Source: Chitinivorax tropicus (lineage in GTDB: Bacteria > Pseudomonadota > Gammaproteobacteria > Burkholderiales > SCOH01). From it: a stretch of DNA of 64,000 nt. The notes beneath the pieces were generated by a model that did not search any database, had not been told where the DNA came from, and saw only the letters and a list, made by a program, of their open reading frames with translations. The translations under genes and the position numbers were made by a program. The first letter of the stretch is position 1, and each line of letters begins with the position of its first letter. Of the stretch, positions 8,647-17,647 are shown piece after piece. Where the stretch lies: the NCBI RefSeq assembly GCF_014202905.1, contig NZ_JACHHY010000013.1:1-64000 (forward strand). The letters are read 5' to 3'.

Positions 8647-9663
8647 ATGTCAGACCAACCCGCCCCTCCAGCGGAGTCGATTGATGATCCCGCACCCAGC
8701 AAGCCAGGCCTCATGGCCCGCCTGCTTGGGCGCATCCGTCCTGGCAAACAGACCGAATCCGAGAGCGATGCGTCACCTGTAGTGGGTGATGCATCGGCAG
8801 CCAAATCCTCCCTCCTCAGCCGCCTGTTCCGGCGGAAACCGGCAGCAGAAGCGGCGGTGTCAGCTTCTGAAGGCAGCCAAGCTGATAGCCCGCCGATTCA
8901 ACCCGCCAGTACTCCTTCTGCTGACATTTCCGACGAGGCAGCCCAACCTGCAGGTGGGGTGATGGCATTGATCCGCTCGCATCTGATCCTGATTCTGATC
9001 CTGGCAGGCGTGGTGTTGGTGGGGGTATTGATCATCTTGATCGTGCTGGTTGTCGTCAAGCGCCATCAAGCAGCCGCACCCAAGCCGGTCGCTGCTGTAT
9101 CCGCCCCTGCCAAACCTACCCCGACCGCACCGGAAAAAGCGCAGGTCGGGCATCAGCAAGGGGGGCATGAAGTGGCGGCGCATCCATCTGAACATGGCTC
9201 GTCAGTTGCCTCTGATACCAGCCATGGCAAAGCGGACGATGGCGACGCCCACCCATCACCTGCGGGTGGTGAGCCAAAGGTAGAGGCGGTTGCCACCGAT
9301 CATGGCACCAAGCCCGCAACCGAGCCGTCGGAAGACCCATTGGCGGAGGCGCGTAGGCAGCTTGAGTTGGAGCGGGCCAAATTGGAGGAAGAGAAGAAGG
9401 CACTGGCGGATGAGCGCAAGGCGCTACAGGCGCAACGTTCTGGCAAAGGCAATCCGGCTGGTGCGGTATCCAAGCCATCCCTGATCGGTGACTGCAGCTT
9501 GACTGGAGGGGACACGGCCACAAGGCGCGAAGCCCTGCGACGTTGCCTGGGCTTGCCCGACAAGCCAGTAGAAGCGGAATCGGCTAAGCCGGTTGAGCCG
9601 GCAGATGACAAACACGACGAGAAAAAAGCAAAGCCCAAATCCGCCCAGGATGCCCATTACTGA
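8647..9663 (+). CDS. Unknown single-pass membrane protein with coiled coil
   Basis: 338 residues, not recognised as a named family. Residues 1-100 are a charged, Pro/Ser-rich cytoplasmic segment with two short basic blocks (MARLLGRIRPGK and LLSRLFRRKPA). A very hydrophobic helix (~105-135, LILILILAGVVLVGVLIIL) is followed by Lys-Arg. A Pro/Ala/His-rich linker leads to a coiled coil (LAEARRQLELERAKLEEEKK). Near the end GDCSLTGGDTATRREALRRC has two Cys and looks like a small conserved element. It directly follows dsbB, so a periplasmic role for the two Cys is possible but unproven. Confidence 0.6.
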   Translation: MSDQPAPPAESIDDPAPSKPGLMARLLGRIRPGKQTESESDASPVVGDASAAKSSLLSRLFRRKPAAEAAVSASEGSQADSPPIQPASTPSADISDEAAQPAGGVMALIRSHLILILILAGVVLVGVLIILIVLVVVKRHQAAAPKPVAAVSAPAKPTPTAPEKAQVGHQQGGHEVAAHPSEHGSSVASDTSHGKADDGDAHPSPAGGEPKVEAVATDHGTKPATEPSEDPLAEARRQLELERAKLEEEKKALADERKALQAQRSGKGNPAGAVSKPSLIGDCSLTGGDTATRREALRRCLGLPDKPVEAESAKPVEPADDKHDEKKAKPKSAQDAHY

Positions 9664-9734
9664 CCACCCAGCCAGCTTGTCGATGATCGACCCTGGCCGT
9701 GACAATGCATGATCTGCCCACCTACAAAACAAAA

Positions 9735-9764
9735 ACGCCACGGCGTGTGCAATCGCCATGGCGT
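9735..9764. terminator. Hairpin after the unknown membrane-protein gene
   Basis: ACGCCACGGCG (9735-9745) pairs with CGCCATGGCGT (9754-9764) with one mismatch. No T-run follows on the plus strand; an A-run precedes it, so it would look like a terminator only for minus-strand transcription. Its direction is unclear. Confidence 0.45.
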
Positions 9765-9876
9765 GTTGATCGCGGCTGCTTATTGGTCTGTCCGTGTTGT
9801 TTCTATTGACAACTAGCTGACTGACCACTTGTTTTTACCGCTTGCTTACCTCGGTTGTTCTGTATGTTTTCGCTGA

Positions 9877-9886
9877 TTGTATACAA
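9877..9886. promoter_or_regulatory. GntR-type operator, distal copy
   Basis: TTGTATACAA is a perfect ten-base palindrome of the GTATAC type bound by FadR/FCD-class GntR regulators. An identical copy lies 174 bases downstream, and both precede a GntR gene. Confidence 0.55.
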
Positions 9887-10050
9887 AAGTAAAAGATGTG
9901 CAACCGTAAACTTTTGCAGTAGTTTACCTCTGCGTGGTCGGATGCCATTTGATTCCATGGAGTATTTGTTGCTTTAGGGCCGCTGGGAGGCTTATCCAGC
10001 GCTGACTTTGTCTGTTGGAGAGGTTGGTTTTAGCGTCAATATTGTAGTTT

Positions 10051-10060
10051 TTGTATACAA
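10051..10060. promoter_or_regulatory. GntR-type operator, proximal copy
   Basis: Second perfect TTGTATACAA, embedded in an AT-rich tract, about 130 bases before the GntR start codon. The pair suggests autoregulation, possibly with looping. Confidence 0.6.
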
Positions 10061-10188
10061 AAAAATGATGTTTTTTGGTCAGTAATGCTTCAAACTGCTT
10101 CCAGGCTGGATCGAAATCGCCCCCCCATCATGGCCGATTGGCGTTGTGCGCCGGCCCGGGGGACAACATCACTTGGAGAGCACCTGTC

Positions 10189-10860
10189 ATGTCCAGTTTG
10201 AACAGGGTGCAGCAAAGCACCTTGACCGCCACCGCTACCGAGGCGTTACGAAGCCGTATCCTGTCTGGGCATTACCCTGAGGGAATGCAGTTGCGGCAAG
10301 AGGCCATTTCACGGGATCTGGGCATGAGCCGCGTCCCGGTGAGGGAGGCATTGCGCCAGCTGGAGGCCGAAGGGCTGGTCAATATCGTGGAGCACAAGGG
10401 TGCCGTTGTTACCACGCTGGTGTTGGAAGAGGTGGTCGAGTTGCTGCGAATTCGGGTCTTGCTGGAGTGTGATCTGTTGATGGATGCCGTGCCACGGCAG
10501 ACACAGCAGGACCTGGATGTGGCCGAAGCGGTATTGCAGGCATTCGATCAGTCGATGGCTGCGCGTGATGTTTTGCATTGGGGGACGTTGAACGCGCAGT
10601 TTCACCTGGCGCTGTATCGACCGGCACAACGTCCGCATACCTTGGCATTGATCGAGCAGCTTCACAACCGCACAGAACGTTACACCCGGATGCAATTGAT
10701 GTTGACCGATGCCAGCGGCAAGGCGCAGATGGAACACATGACCTTGTTGAATATGTGCCGTCACAAGGATGCCATTGGGGCTGCGGCATTTTTGCGACAG
10801 CATATTCTGGGTGCCGAGGCCTCGTTGGAGGCATACTTCCGCAAGCAGCAGGCCAGTTGA
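10189..10860 (+). CDS. GntR-family transcriptional regulator, FCD subfamily
   Basis: The start ATG at 10189 has GGAGAG eight bases upstream and gives a 223-residue protein; a longer frame to 10075 lacks a ribosome site. The winged helix-turn-helix occupies ~10-75 (SRDLGMSRVPVREALRQLEAEG). The C-terminal all-helical FCD ligand domain follows (LLRIRVLLECDLL, LNAQFHLALY, HMTLLNMCRHKDA with its metal-site-like His residues). FCD regulators typically bind organic acids. It converges with a TRAP operon for such acids, so it may regulate that transporter, but the only recognisable operators are at its own promoter. Confidence 0.9.
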   Translation: MSSLNRVQQSTLTATATEALRSRILSGHYPEGMQLRQEAISRDLGMSRVPVREALRQLEAEGLVNIVEHKGAVVTTLVLEEVVELLRIRVLLECDLLMDAVPRQTQQDLDVAEAVLQAFDQSMAARDVLHWGTLNAQFHLALYRPAQRPHTLALIEQLHNRTERYTRMQLMLTDASGKAQMEHMTLLNMCRHKDAIGAAAFLRQHILGAEASLEAYFRKQQAS

Positions 10861-10905
10861 GGGCGCCTTGAGTGTTGTTGGGGGAGTAGTCGGCGTGGCC
10901 GACCA

Positions 10906-10932
10906 GGCCCACCACACACGATGTGATGGGCC
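10906..10932. terminator. Hairpin between convergent GntR and TRAP genes
   Basis: GGCCCACCACA (10906-10916) and TGTGATGGGCC (10922-10932) pair with one mismatch around a five-base loop. There is no clear T-run; it probably ends transcription from one or both sides. Confidence 0.5.
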
Positions 10933-10966
10933 ATGGGACTGCGGCAGCCGCGCCTGAGCTGGCTAC

Positions 10967-12064
10967 TTATTTCTTTGCTGGCGCCTTCTTCGGCGTGTAC
11001 ATCACCCGTTCCAATGTCGAGTCGGCAATGGCATGCCAGCCATGCTGCAGCTTGCGGAATTTCAGCCATTCCACATAGATCTTCTTGAATTTCGGGTTTT
11101 TCTCGGCTTCTTCGTCGTACAGCTTGAATGCTTCTGCCTCTGCCGCCGCGAGGATATCGGCTGGGTATTGGCGCAGCTTCACGCCATTACCAAGTAACCG
11201 CACCAGTGCAGCCGGGTTTTTGGCGTCATATTCGGAAAGCATCACCAGATTGGCTTCGGCTGCCGCCACTTCGAATGCAGCCTGGAACTCCTTGGGTAGT
11301 TTGTTCCACTGATCGAGATTGACGTAGAACGAGACTTGGGGGCCCGGCTCCCACCAGCCTGGGTAGTAGTAGTTTTTGGCCACTTTGTAGAAGCCCAGCT
11401 TTTCGTCATCATAAGGGCCGACCCATTCGGCTGCATCGATGGTGCCTTTTTCCAGCGCAGGGTAGATATCACCACCTGCAATGGTTTGCGGCACCGCACC
11501 CAGGCGTGCCATGATCTCGCCGCCGATTCCTGGTATGCGCATCTTCTTGCCCTTCAGCTCGGCCAGAGATTTGATTTCGTCGCGGAACCATCCCCCCATC
11601 TGCGTGCCAGTGTTGCCACCCGGGAACTGCATGATGTTGTATTCCTTGAACAGCTCGCGCATCAGCTGCAGTCCTCCGCCAAAATACATCCAGGCGTTTT
11701 GCTGACGAGCGGTCAGGCCAAAGGGCATGGAGGTGTCGAAGGCAAAGGCCTTGTTCTTGCCGACATAGTAATAGCTGCAGGTGTGTCCGCACTCCACAGT
11801 GCCTTGCTGAACGGCGTCCATCACCTGCAGGCCGGGAACCAGCTCGCCACCTGCATAGACGCGGATCTGGAATTTGCCTTCGGTGATCTGTGCGACACGG
11901 TTGGCCAGGGTTTCGGCTGCGCCGTAGATGGTATCCAGGCTCTTGGGGAAGCTTGAAGCGAGCTTCCATTTCACTTGCGGCTCGGCTGCCATGGCTGGTG
12001 CAGAAACGGCTGCTGCCGCCAAACCGGCAGTGCCGGCCTTTTTCAGAAATGAACGACGTTCCAC
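10967..12064 (-). CDS. TRAP transporter periplasmic binding protein, TakP-like
   Basis: The GTG at 12064 is preceded by AGGAG at seven bases and gives a 365-residue protein starting VERRSFLKKAG, a twin-arginine signal ending near APAMA. The mature part matches the DctP fold of the TakP type: KWKLASSFPKSLDTIYGAAE, GLQVMDAVQQGTVECGHT, FPGGNTGTQMGGWFRDEI and DAAEWVGPYDDEKLGF. TakP binds 2-oxo acids such as pyruvate, so a 2-oxo acid or similar carboxylate is the likely substrate (inference). It is the last gene of the dctQ-dctM-dctP-type operon. Confidence 0.9.
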   Translation of the reverse strand: MERRSFLKKAGTAGLAAAAVSAPAMAAEPQVKWKLASSFPKSLDTIYGAAETLANRVAQITEGKFQIRVYAGGELVPGLQVMDAVQQGTVECGHTCSYYYVGKNKAFAFDTSMPFGLTARQQNAWMYFGGGLQLMRELFKEYNIMQFPGGNTGTQMGGWFRDEIKSLAELKGKKMRIPGIGGEIMARLGAVPQTIAGGDIYPALEKGTIDAAEWVGPYDDEKLGFYKVAKNYYYPGWWEPGPQVSFYVNLDQWNKLPKEFQAAFEVAAAEANLVMLSEYDAKNPAALVRLLGNGVKLRQYPADILAAAEAEAFKLYDEEAEKNPKFKKIYVEWLKFRKLQHGWHAIADSTLERVMYTPKKAPAKK

Positions 12065-12159
12065 GTGTGGGCTCCTATGGATTGGAAATGGATTGGGGTC
12101 GTACCGCCTGGGCATTGCTGATACGGGCCAGGAACTGCAACAGCAAAACCCAGGTTCAA

Positions 12160-13662
12160 TCAGGGCGTGTTTTTGGCTGCTTCCTCCATCAATGCAGATG
12201 CGGCATCTGGCTGTTCAGCCTGGTCCGGTGCTGGCGTGGTGGCTGGGTCAGGGTTGAGTTGGGTTGCATGGTCAGGGGCATCGGTGCTGGTATCGGGGGC
12301 TTGTTGGAACAATAGATCAGCGTTCTCACTGCCCTTGGCCGCAGCGGGATGGTGGCCGACCAGCTCCGGAAAGCTCAACACCAACGCAACCATGATGATC
12401 TGGATGCCGACAAATGGAATGGCGCCCCAGTAGATGTCCGTGGTCTTGATGGATTTGGGTGCGACTGAGCGCAGGTAAAACAGTGCGAACCCAAATGGTG
12501 GATGCATGAATGAAGTCTGCATGTTGACACCCAGCAGCACGCCAAACCACACCAGGTCAATTCCCAGTTTTTGTGCCACGGGCGCCAGCAGCGGTACCAG
12601 GATGAAGGCGATCTCGAAGAAATCGAGGAAGAAAGCCAACACGAATACCAGCAGATTGACTACGATCAGGAAGCCCAATTGACCGCCAGGGATGGTTTCC
12701 AGCAGCCCTTCGACCCACTGATCGCCATCTACGCCCAGAAAGGCGATACGGAACACCCGTGCGCCTATCAGGATGAACACCACAAAAGTGGATAGCTTGA
12801 GGGTGGATTCCATCGCCTGACGGGTCAGGCTCAGGTTCAGACGGCCATTCATCATCGCCAGGATCAGAGCCCCCACCGCGCCCATGGCGCCGCCCTCAGT
12901 AGGGGTGGCAATGCCGAGGAAGATGGTACCCAATACCAGAAAGATCAACACCAGTGGTGGCAATAGCGAGGTGCCGACCCGTAACAACAGCTTGCTACCT
13001 TTGAGTGTGCGCGCTTCGGGCGGGAGGGCAGGGGCAAAGTCAGGCTTGACCAGGCTGACCATGAATACATACAAGGCGTACAGACCGGTCAGCACCAGAC
13101 CTGGAACCAGCGCACCCTCATACATATCCCCCACCGAAGTGCCGAGCTGATCTGCCAGTACGATCAGCACCAGGCTCGGCGGGATGATCTGCGCGAGTGT
13201 GCCAGATGCCGCAATGACCCCCGTTGCCAGCCGGGCATCATAGCCATAGCGCATCATGATAGGCAGTGAAATCAAACCCATGGAAATGACCGAAGCCGCG
13301 ACCACGCCTGTGGTGGCGGCCAGCAGGGCGCCAACAAAGATCACCGCATAGGCGAGGCCGCCTCTGACGCGACCAAACAGCTGTCCGATGGTGTCGAGCA
13401 TGTCCTCGGCCATGCCCGAGCGCTCCAATATCAATCCCATGAAGGTAAAGAAGGGGATCGCCAACAGCGTGTCGTTCTTCATGATATCGAACACCTGCTG
13501 GGGCAGAGCCTGCAGCAGGCTGGGCTGCAGCAGCCCCATGTTGATGCCGATGATGGCGAACAGCAACCCCACTGCGGATAGCGCAAATGCGACTGGATAC
13601 CCTATCAGCAGGAAGACGATCAGCGACAAAAACATGATCGGAGCCATTGATGCATGGGTCAT
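12160..13662 (-). CDS. TRAP transporter large permease, DctM family
   Basis: 500 residues with about 12 membrane helices. Visible conserved parts include IPFFTFMGLILERSGMAEDML, GVVAASVISMGLISLP and ASGTLAQIIPPSLVLIVLAD. It forms the main translocation channel for Na+-coupled uptake with the small permease. The start overlaps the small-permease stop by four bases (ATGA). The last ~65 residues are an unusual hydrophilic Pro/Asp/Ala-rich tail (TTPAPDQAEQPDAASA) beyond the usual ~430-residue family length. Confidence 0.92.
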   Translation of the reverse strand: MTHASMAPIMFLSLIVFLLIGYPVAFALSAVGLLFAIIGINMGLLQPSLLQALPQQVFDIMKNDTLLAIPFFTFMGLILERSGMAEDMLDTIGQLFGRVRGGLAYAVIFVGALLAATTGVVAASVISMGLISLPIMMRYGYDARLATGVIAASGTLAQIIPPSLVLIVLADQLGTSVGDMYEGALVPGLVLTGLYALYVFMVSLVKPDFAPALPPEARTLKGSKLLLRVGTSLLPPLVLIFLVLGTIFLGIATPTEGGAMGAVGALILAMMNGRLNLSLTRQAMESTLKLSTFVVFILIGARVFRIAFLGVDGDQWVEGLLETIPGGQLGFLIVVNLLVFVLAFFLDFFEIAFILVPLLAPVAQKLGIDLVWFGVLLGVNMQTSFMHPPFGFALFYLRSVAPKSIKTTDIYWGAIPFVGIQIIMVALVLSFPELVGHHPAAAKGSENADLLFQQAPDTSTDAPDHATQLNPDPATTPAPDQAEQPDAASALMEEAAKNTP

Positions 13663-14213
13663 GATGCATCCCCTTGCGGGGCGTGGCTCTTTGAGTCTGC
13701 CGGGTTGGGGATGAGATCCTGCAGGAAGGCGATGCGTTTGATGATCTCAGAGCAGGCTTGCAGGATCAGCAGGCCAAACCCGGCGGGAATCAGCACCCAC
13801 ACTGGCCATCTGATCAAGCCGCCCGCATCGGGGGACATTTCGTTCGAGATGATGGCGCGAGTCACGAATGGCCAGCTGTAATACACAATCAGGCATGCCA
13901 TGGGCAGCAGGAAAAAGATCGCTCCCAGGATATCGACCCAGGCCTGCTGACGCGGGCTCAGCCTGCCCACGATCACATCGATGCGGATGTGCTCGTTACG
14001 CAGCAAAGTGTAGGCGGCACCCAGCAGGAAAATCGCTGAAAACAGATACCACTGGATTTCCAGAAATGCATTCGAGCTGATATCGAAAGCCTTCCGGATG
14101 ATGGCGTTGCCCGCGCTGATCAATACCACCATCAGCACCAGCCACATGGCAGATTTGCCAACGAACTCGGTCACGGCATCGATCCACCGTGAGAGCTGCA
14201 GCAGGAACTTCAT
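13659..14213 (-). CDS. TRAP transporter small permease, DctQ family
   Basis: 184 residues with four membrane helices: SAMWLVLMVVLISAGNAIIRK, LEIQWYLFSAIFLLGAAYTL, the segment after HIRIDVIVGRLSPRQQAWVDI, and a last one near WPVWVLIPAGFGLLIL. The EIQWYLF.....G..Y.L..N.H.R.D pattern is diagnostic of DctQ. It is first in the TRAP operon, with a ribosome site (GAGG) before its ATG. It pairs with the large permease encoded directly behind it. Confidence 0.9.
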   Translation of the reverse strand: MKFLLQLSRWIDAVTEFVGKSAMWLVLMVVLISAGNAIIRKAFDISSNAFLEIQWYLFSAIFLLGAAYTLLRNEHIRIDVIVGRLSPRQQAWVDILGAIFFLLPMACLIVYYSWPFVTRAIISNEMSPDAGGLIRWPVWVLIPAGFGLLILQACSEIIKRIAFLQDLIPNPADSKSHAPQGDAS

Positions 14214-14983
14214 GAAACGACTCCTCTAGCTTGATTTGGAACAGACACGGGGTTGTTCGGTAGGCACGTTGCGTAGCGGGTGTCATAGTCCATTCGGCAG
14301 CGGGCAGGGCCGACGGGGCGTCGCCCGTCATAGCGCAAGCTTCTTCTGTCGTGGATGACCGACACATCGCAAACATTCGTGCTCTTGTGCAAAGCGTGAG
14401 TTAAGCCATGGATGTCACCCATTACCTGCAACGCCCAGGCTGTGATCTCAGGTGTGGGTACAAGAAGTCGACCAACCTGGATGATCAATCGGGCCACGGT
14501 GAGGCAGTAGGTGTCACCGAGCTGCTTTGTCATTGTTATATTTTTGTCATTGTTATATTGAGTTGGCGCCTGCATTTGCGGGGCGGGACAGGCGACAACG
14601 GCATGCGTTTTATTACCGCCATTGCAAATAATACGTGGAGAGCGGTGATCAAAGCGCAGTTGCAAATGATCATACGCAAAAAGTGTGGCTTGGCAACAGT
14701 ATTTTTCTTGTGGATTTCCGAAGTCATATATTCGGAAGTTTGATTTTCAAAATAAGATTTATTGCATATTGTTAATTTAAATATTCAAATCAATTCATTA
14801 GGTTTAATGCTGCAGCTGCAGTAATTTGCTGCAGTGCAAAAATGGCCTGTGGTTTTCCGAATGCCGATTGTGTGATTGATCGTAAAAGCGTGGCTGTGTA
14901 GTTCAAATCAAAGCAGGAGTGCTTGGTCGAGGCATTTATTGCCTAGAATGGTTAAATGCAAGGGTGAATGAGGTCGCCAAGTG
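14214..14983. other. Large divergent intergenic region
   Basis: About 770 bases between the TRAP operon and the EAL gene. No recognisable gene is seen; several short frames exist on both strands but none has homology or a ribosome site. It contains a 17-base tandem repeat (14526-14559), an AT-rich stretch at ~14740-14810, and PstI-like CTGCAG repeats near 14810-14835. Promoters for both flanking units must lie here. Confidence 0.5.
14526..14559. repeat. Perfect 17-base tandem duplication
   Basis: TTTGTCATTGTTATATT occurs twice in direct succession (14526-14542 and 14543-14559). It lies about 310 bases upstream of the small TRAP permease and could be duplicated promoter or operator DNA. Confidence 0.8.
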
Positions 14984-17593
14984 ATGGGGGAGCATCTGAG
15001 AGGTAACGTTTTGCAGCGTTGCGGGTGGTGGCTTCTTCTTCATCTTCTGATCAACCTGCTGAGCATGGGCTATGCGCATGCTTCAACTGTGGTATTGAAC
15101 GATGCAGGAAAAGTGATCTCCTTGGGGCCGTCTTTGTCGGTCTATGTTGACCCGGCCAACCAGCTGCCGTTCGAAGCGGTCCGCAGCTTGCCACCCGAGG
15201 TGTGGCAACCTGTTCAGGACAATACCCCCAACTATGGCTACAGCGCAAAGGGGTATTGGTTTCGCACCCAGCTCAGGCTGCAACCGGGCTTGCCGCGCAA
15301 TTGGCTGATCGAGGTCGGCTATCCGGTGCTTGATCATGTCGAGTGCTGGCTGATCCAGCAAGGCCGCATCGTTGCCCACTGGCATACGGGTGATGATGTG
15401 CCGTTTTCGCAGCGCCCGGTTTTTCACCGCAACTTTCTTTTCCCTATCGAGCTGACGCCTGACAGCGAGTACCAGCTGTGGCTGAATGTGTCGTCCCAAG
15501 GCACGGTGCAGCTCCCCATCACTTTGCAGACGCCTGCTCAGTTCATTGAGGTCGAGCAGGCTCGCCTACTGCCGCAAGCGATCTATTTTGGCATGCTGAT
15601 CGTGCTGCTGATCTACAACGCCTTCATCTGGATCAGGATTCACGAACGTATCTATTTATATTACATCACCTATGTTGCGGCGATGTTGCTGGGCCAGATG
15701 GGTATTCAGGGGCTGGGTTACCAGTACCTGTGGTCAGGCAATATCTGGTGGCAGGATAAGTCGATGGCGGTCGTCACGGCGTCGTTTGTCACATTTGTCA
15801 GCTTGTTCACCGACGAATTCCTTCGTTTGTGGCTGAGTAAACCCTGGCTATCGAGGTTTTTGCGAGGCCAGGCTGGCTTGGCTGCCTTGATCGCCCTCGG
15901 CGCATTGTGGTTACCCTATGCCGTGATGATCCGGGTGGTTGTCATGTTGGCGTTGTTGGCGACAGTCGTTTCTTTGTTCTCTGGTTTGCTGAGCTTGAAG
16001 CAAGGCAGTCTGCCGGCCCGCTATTTTGTTGCCGCCTGGAGTTTGTTTCTGGGTGGGGTCTTGCTGTACGCCCTGCAGAAATATGGCCTGTTGCCACGGA
16101 ATTGGATGACTGAATACGGCGTGCAATTGGGCTCGGTCTTTGAGGTGGTGGTGGTATCGATTGCGCTGGCTGATCGGATCAATCACGAGCGACGCAAGCG
16201 CTATCTTGCCCAGAAGACAGCCTTGGAGGAGGCGCGGCACCGGGCAGTGGCGGAATCGAGGCTGTTGTATCAATCCCTGCATGACAGGTTGACTGGCAAC
16301 CCCAACCGGGTGCTGTTGGAACAGGCATCTGGCGCTATTCTGGACAGGGCGACGCAGTCAGGACAGTTGGCCGCCTTTCTGCTGATCAAATTTGCGCAGT
16401 TCCACGAAATCAACAATACATTGGGCCATCAGGCGGGTGATGGCTTGCTCAAGCTGGTGGCGGATCGGCTGGATCAGGCCGTGGGCAGGCTGCCTGGCAT
16501 CGAGATGCTGGAGACGGGCTCGAATGGGGCTTTAGCACATATCGAGGGAGTCAGTTTTGCGGCATTGATGGTGGCGGCCAGTGAGGCGGACATCCTGCTG
16601 AGCGCCAAAGAACTCGCCAGAGCCATGCGGGAAACCGTGCTGTATCTGGACATGGCGATTGATATTCCAGTCATGATCGGCATCAGCCTGTACCCCGCCC
16701 ATGCAAAGGACTTCGACAGCTTGCTGCGCTGCGCGGAGGTTGCGGTCGAGATGGTGGTGCACAGTGAGCACGATGTGGTGATCTATTCTGACAGTGGAAA
16801 TCGCTACAGTGCGCGACGGCTGTCGATGATGGGGGAGTTGCGCCAGGCGATGCAAAGTGATGGCGAGCTGACGTTGTTCTACCAGCCCAAGCTGGATCTA
16901 CATACCCGGCAGGTCGTTGGTGTCGAGGCGCTGTTGCGTTGGACGCATCCTGTACATGGCAATGTGCCACCTGACCAATTTGTTGTCATGGCTGAACACA
17001 CCGGCTTGATCAAGCCCTTGACCCAATGGGTCTTACAGCGAGCATTGCGGCAGTTGCAGCATTGGCAGTCCCAGGGGCTGGCCTTGGGGATGGCGGTGAA
17101 TATTTCAGCGCGCAATCTACGAGAGGCACAGTTTTGCGAACAGCTCCTGGCGCAGTTGCATGCCGTGCAGATCAGCCCGGATACACTGACGCTTGAGTTG
17201 ACGGAAACGGCAGTGATGTGTGACCAGGAAGTGGCGCTACGGGTGCTGCGCCATATCCGGGAGGCGGGCGTGCAGATCGCGATGGATGATTTTGGTGTCG
17301 GGCATTCGTCGCTGTCATACCTGAGTCAACTGCCCATCTGTGAGCTGAAGATCGACAAGTCCTTCATCTTTGCGTTGGATCGTCAGCCGGATGACACCGC
17401 CATCGTGCGCACAACCATCAATATGGCCCATGACCTGGGGTTGAGGGTAGTGGCGGAGGGCATCGAGTCCGAGCAGGTCTGTGAGCGATTGCAGGCCCTG
17501 GGTTGTGATCTGGGCCAAGGCTATCATATTGCCCGGCCCATGCCCGCAGAGCAGTTGGTGGCTTGGTTGCGCACCGTCCGCACCGAGTCGTAG
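14984..17593 (+). CDS. 7TMR-DISM receptor with degenerate GGDEF and EAL domains
   Basis: 869 residues. A signal peptide (cleavage near AHA-S, ~33) is followed by a periplasmic 7TMR-DISM extracellular domain (~40-190), seven membrane helices (~195-400) and a short coiled linker. A GGDEF domain (~430-600) follows, in which the signature is replaced by IEGVSF at ~519, so diguanylate cyclase activity is unlikely. The C-terminal EAL domain (~620-865) keeps EALLRW, NISARNL, ELTE, DDFGVGHSSL, KIDKSF and AEGIE, so cyclic di-GMP phosphodiesterase activity is expected. It likely senses a periplasmic ligand. ATG 14984 is chosen over the adjacent GTG 14981. Confidence 0.9.
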   Translation: MGEHLRGNVLQRCGWWLLLHLLINLLSMGYAHASTVVLNDAGKVISLGPSLSVYVDPANQLPFEAVRSLPPEVWQPVQDNTPNYGYSAKGYWFRTQLRLQPGLPRNWLIEVGYPVLDHVECWLIQQGRIVAHWHTGDDVPFSQRPVFHRNFLFPIELTPDSEYQLWLNVSSQGTVQLPITLQTPAQFIEVEQARLLPQAIYFGMLIVLLIYNAFIWIRIHERIYLYYITYVAAMLLGQMGIQGLGYQYLWSGNIWWQDKSMAVVTASFVTFVSLFTDEFLRLWLSKPWLSRFLRGQAGLAALIALGALWLPYAVMIRVVVMLALLATVVSLFSGLLSLKQGSLPARYFVAAWSLFLGGVLLYALQKYGLLPRNWMTEYGVQLGSVFEVVVVSIALADRINHERRKRYLAQKTALEEARHRAVAESRLLYQSLHDRLTGNPNRVLLEQASGAILDRATQSGQLAAFLLIKFAQFHEINNTLGHQAGDGLLKLVADRLDQAVGRLPGIEMLETGSNGALAHIEGVSFAALMVAASEADILLSAKELARAMRETVLYLDMAIDIPVMIGISLYPAHAKDFDSLLRCAEVAVEMVVHSEHDVVIYSDSGNRYSARRLSMMGELRQAMQSDGELTLFYQPKLDLHTRQVVGVEALLRWTHPVHGNVPPDQFVVMAEHTGLIKPLTQWVLQRALRQLQHWQSQGLALGMAVNISARNLREAQFCEQLLAQLHAVQISPDTLTLELTETAVMCDQEVALRVLRHIREAGVQIAMDDFGVGHSSLSYLSQLPICELKIDKSFIFALDRQPDDTAIVRTTINMAHDLGLRVVAEGIESEQVCERLQALGCDLGQGYHIARPMPAEQLVAWLRTVRTES

Positions 17594-17608
17594 CCTGCAC
17601 CAAGAGCT

Positions 17609-17635
17609 GCCCATCCCGCCTTGGTCGGGATGGGC
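17609..17635. terminator. Hairpin between convergent EAL and thrS genes
   Basis: Perfect ten-base arms GCCCATCCCG (17609-17618) and CGGGATGGGC (17626-17635) with a seven-base loop. There is no T-run. It lies between two convergent stop codons and probably serves both. Confidence 0.65.
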
Positions 17636-17647
17636 GTGGCACCTGGT

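Larger units (their letters stand above)
9664..10188. other. Regulatory region before the GntR gene
   Basis: A 525-base non-coding stretch. It has a GC-rich inverted repeat near its start (9735-9764) and two copies of TTGTATACAA (separate entries). The middle part (~9850-9930) is AT-rich. No gene is seen. Confidence 0.6.

Noticed and set aside
14408-14743. 111-codon plus-strand frame in the TRAP-EAL gap
   Set aside because: No ribosome site, no homology, and it crosses the tandem repeat and AT-rich part of a likely promoter region.
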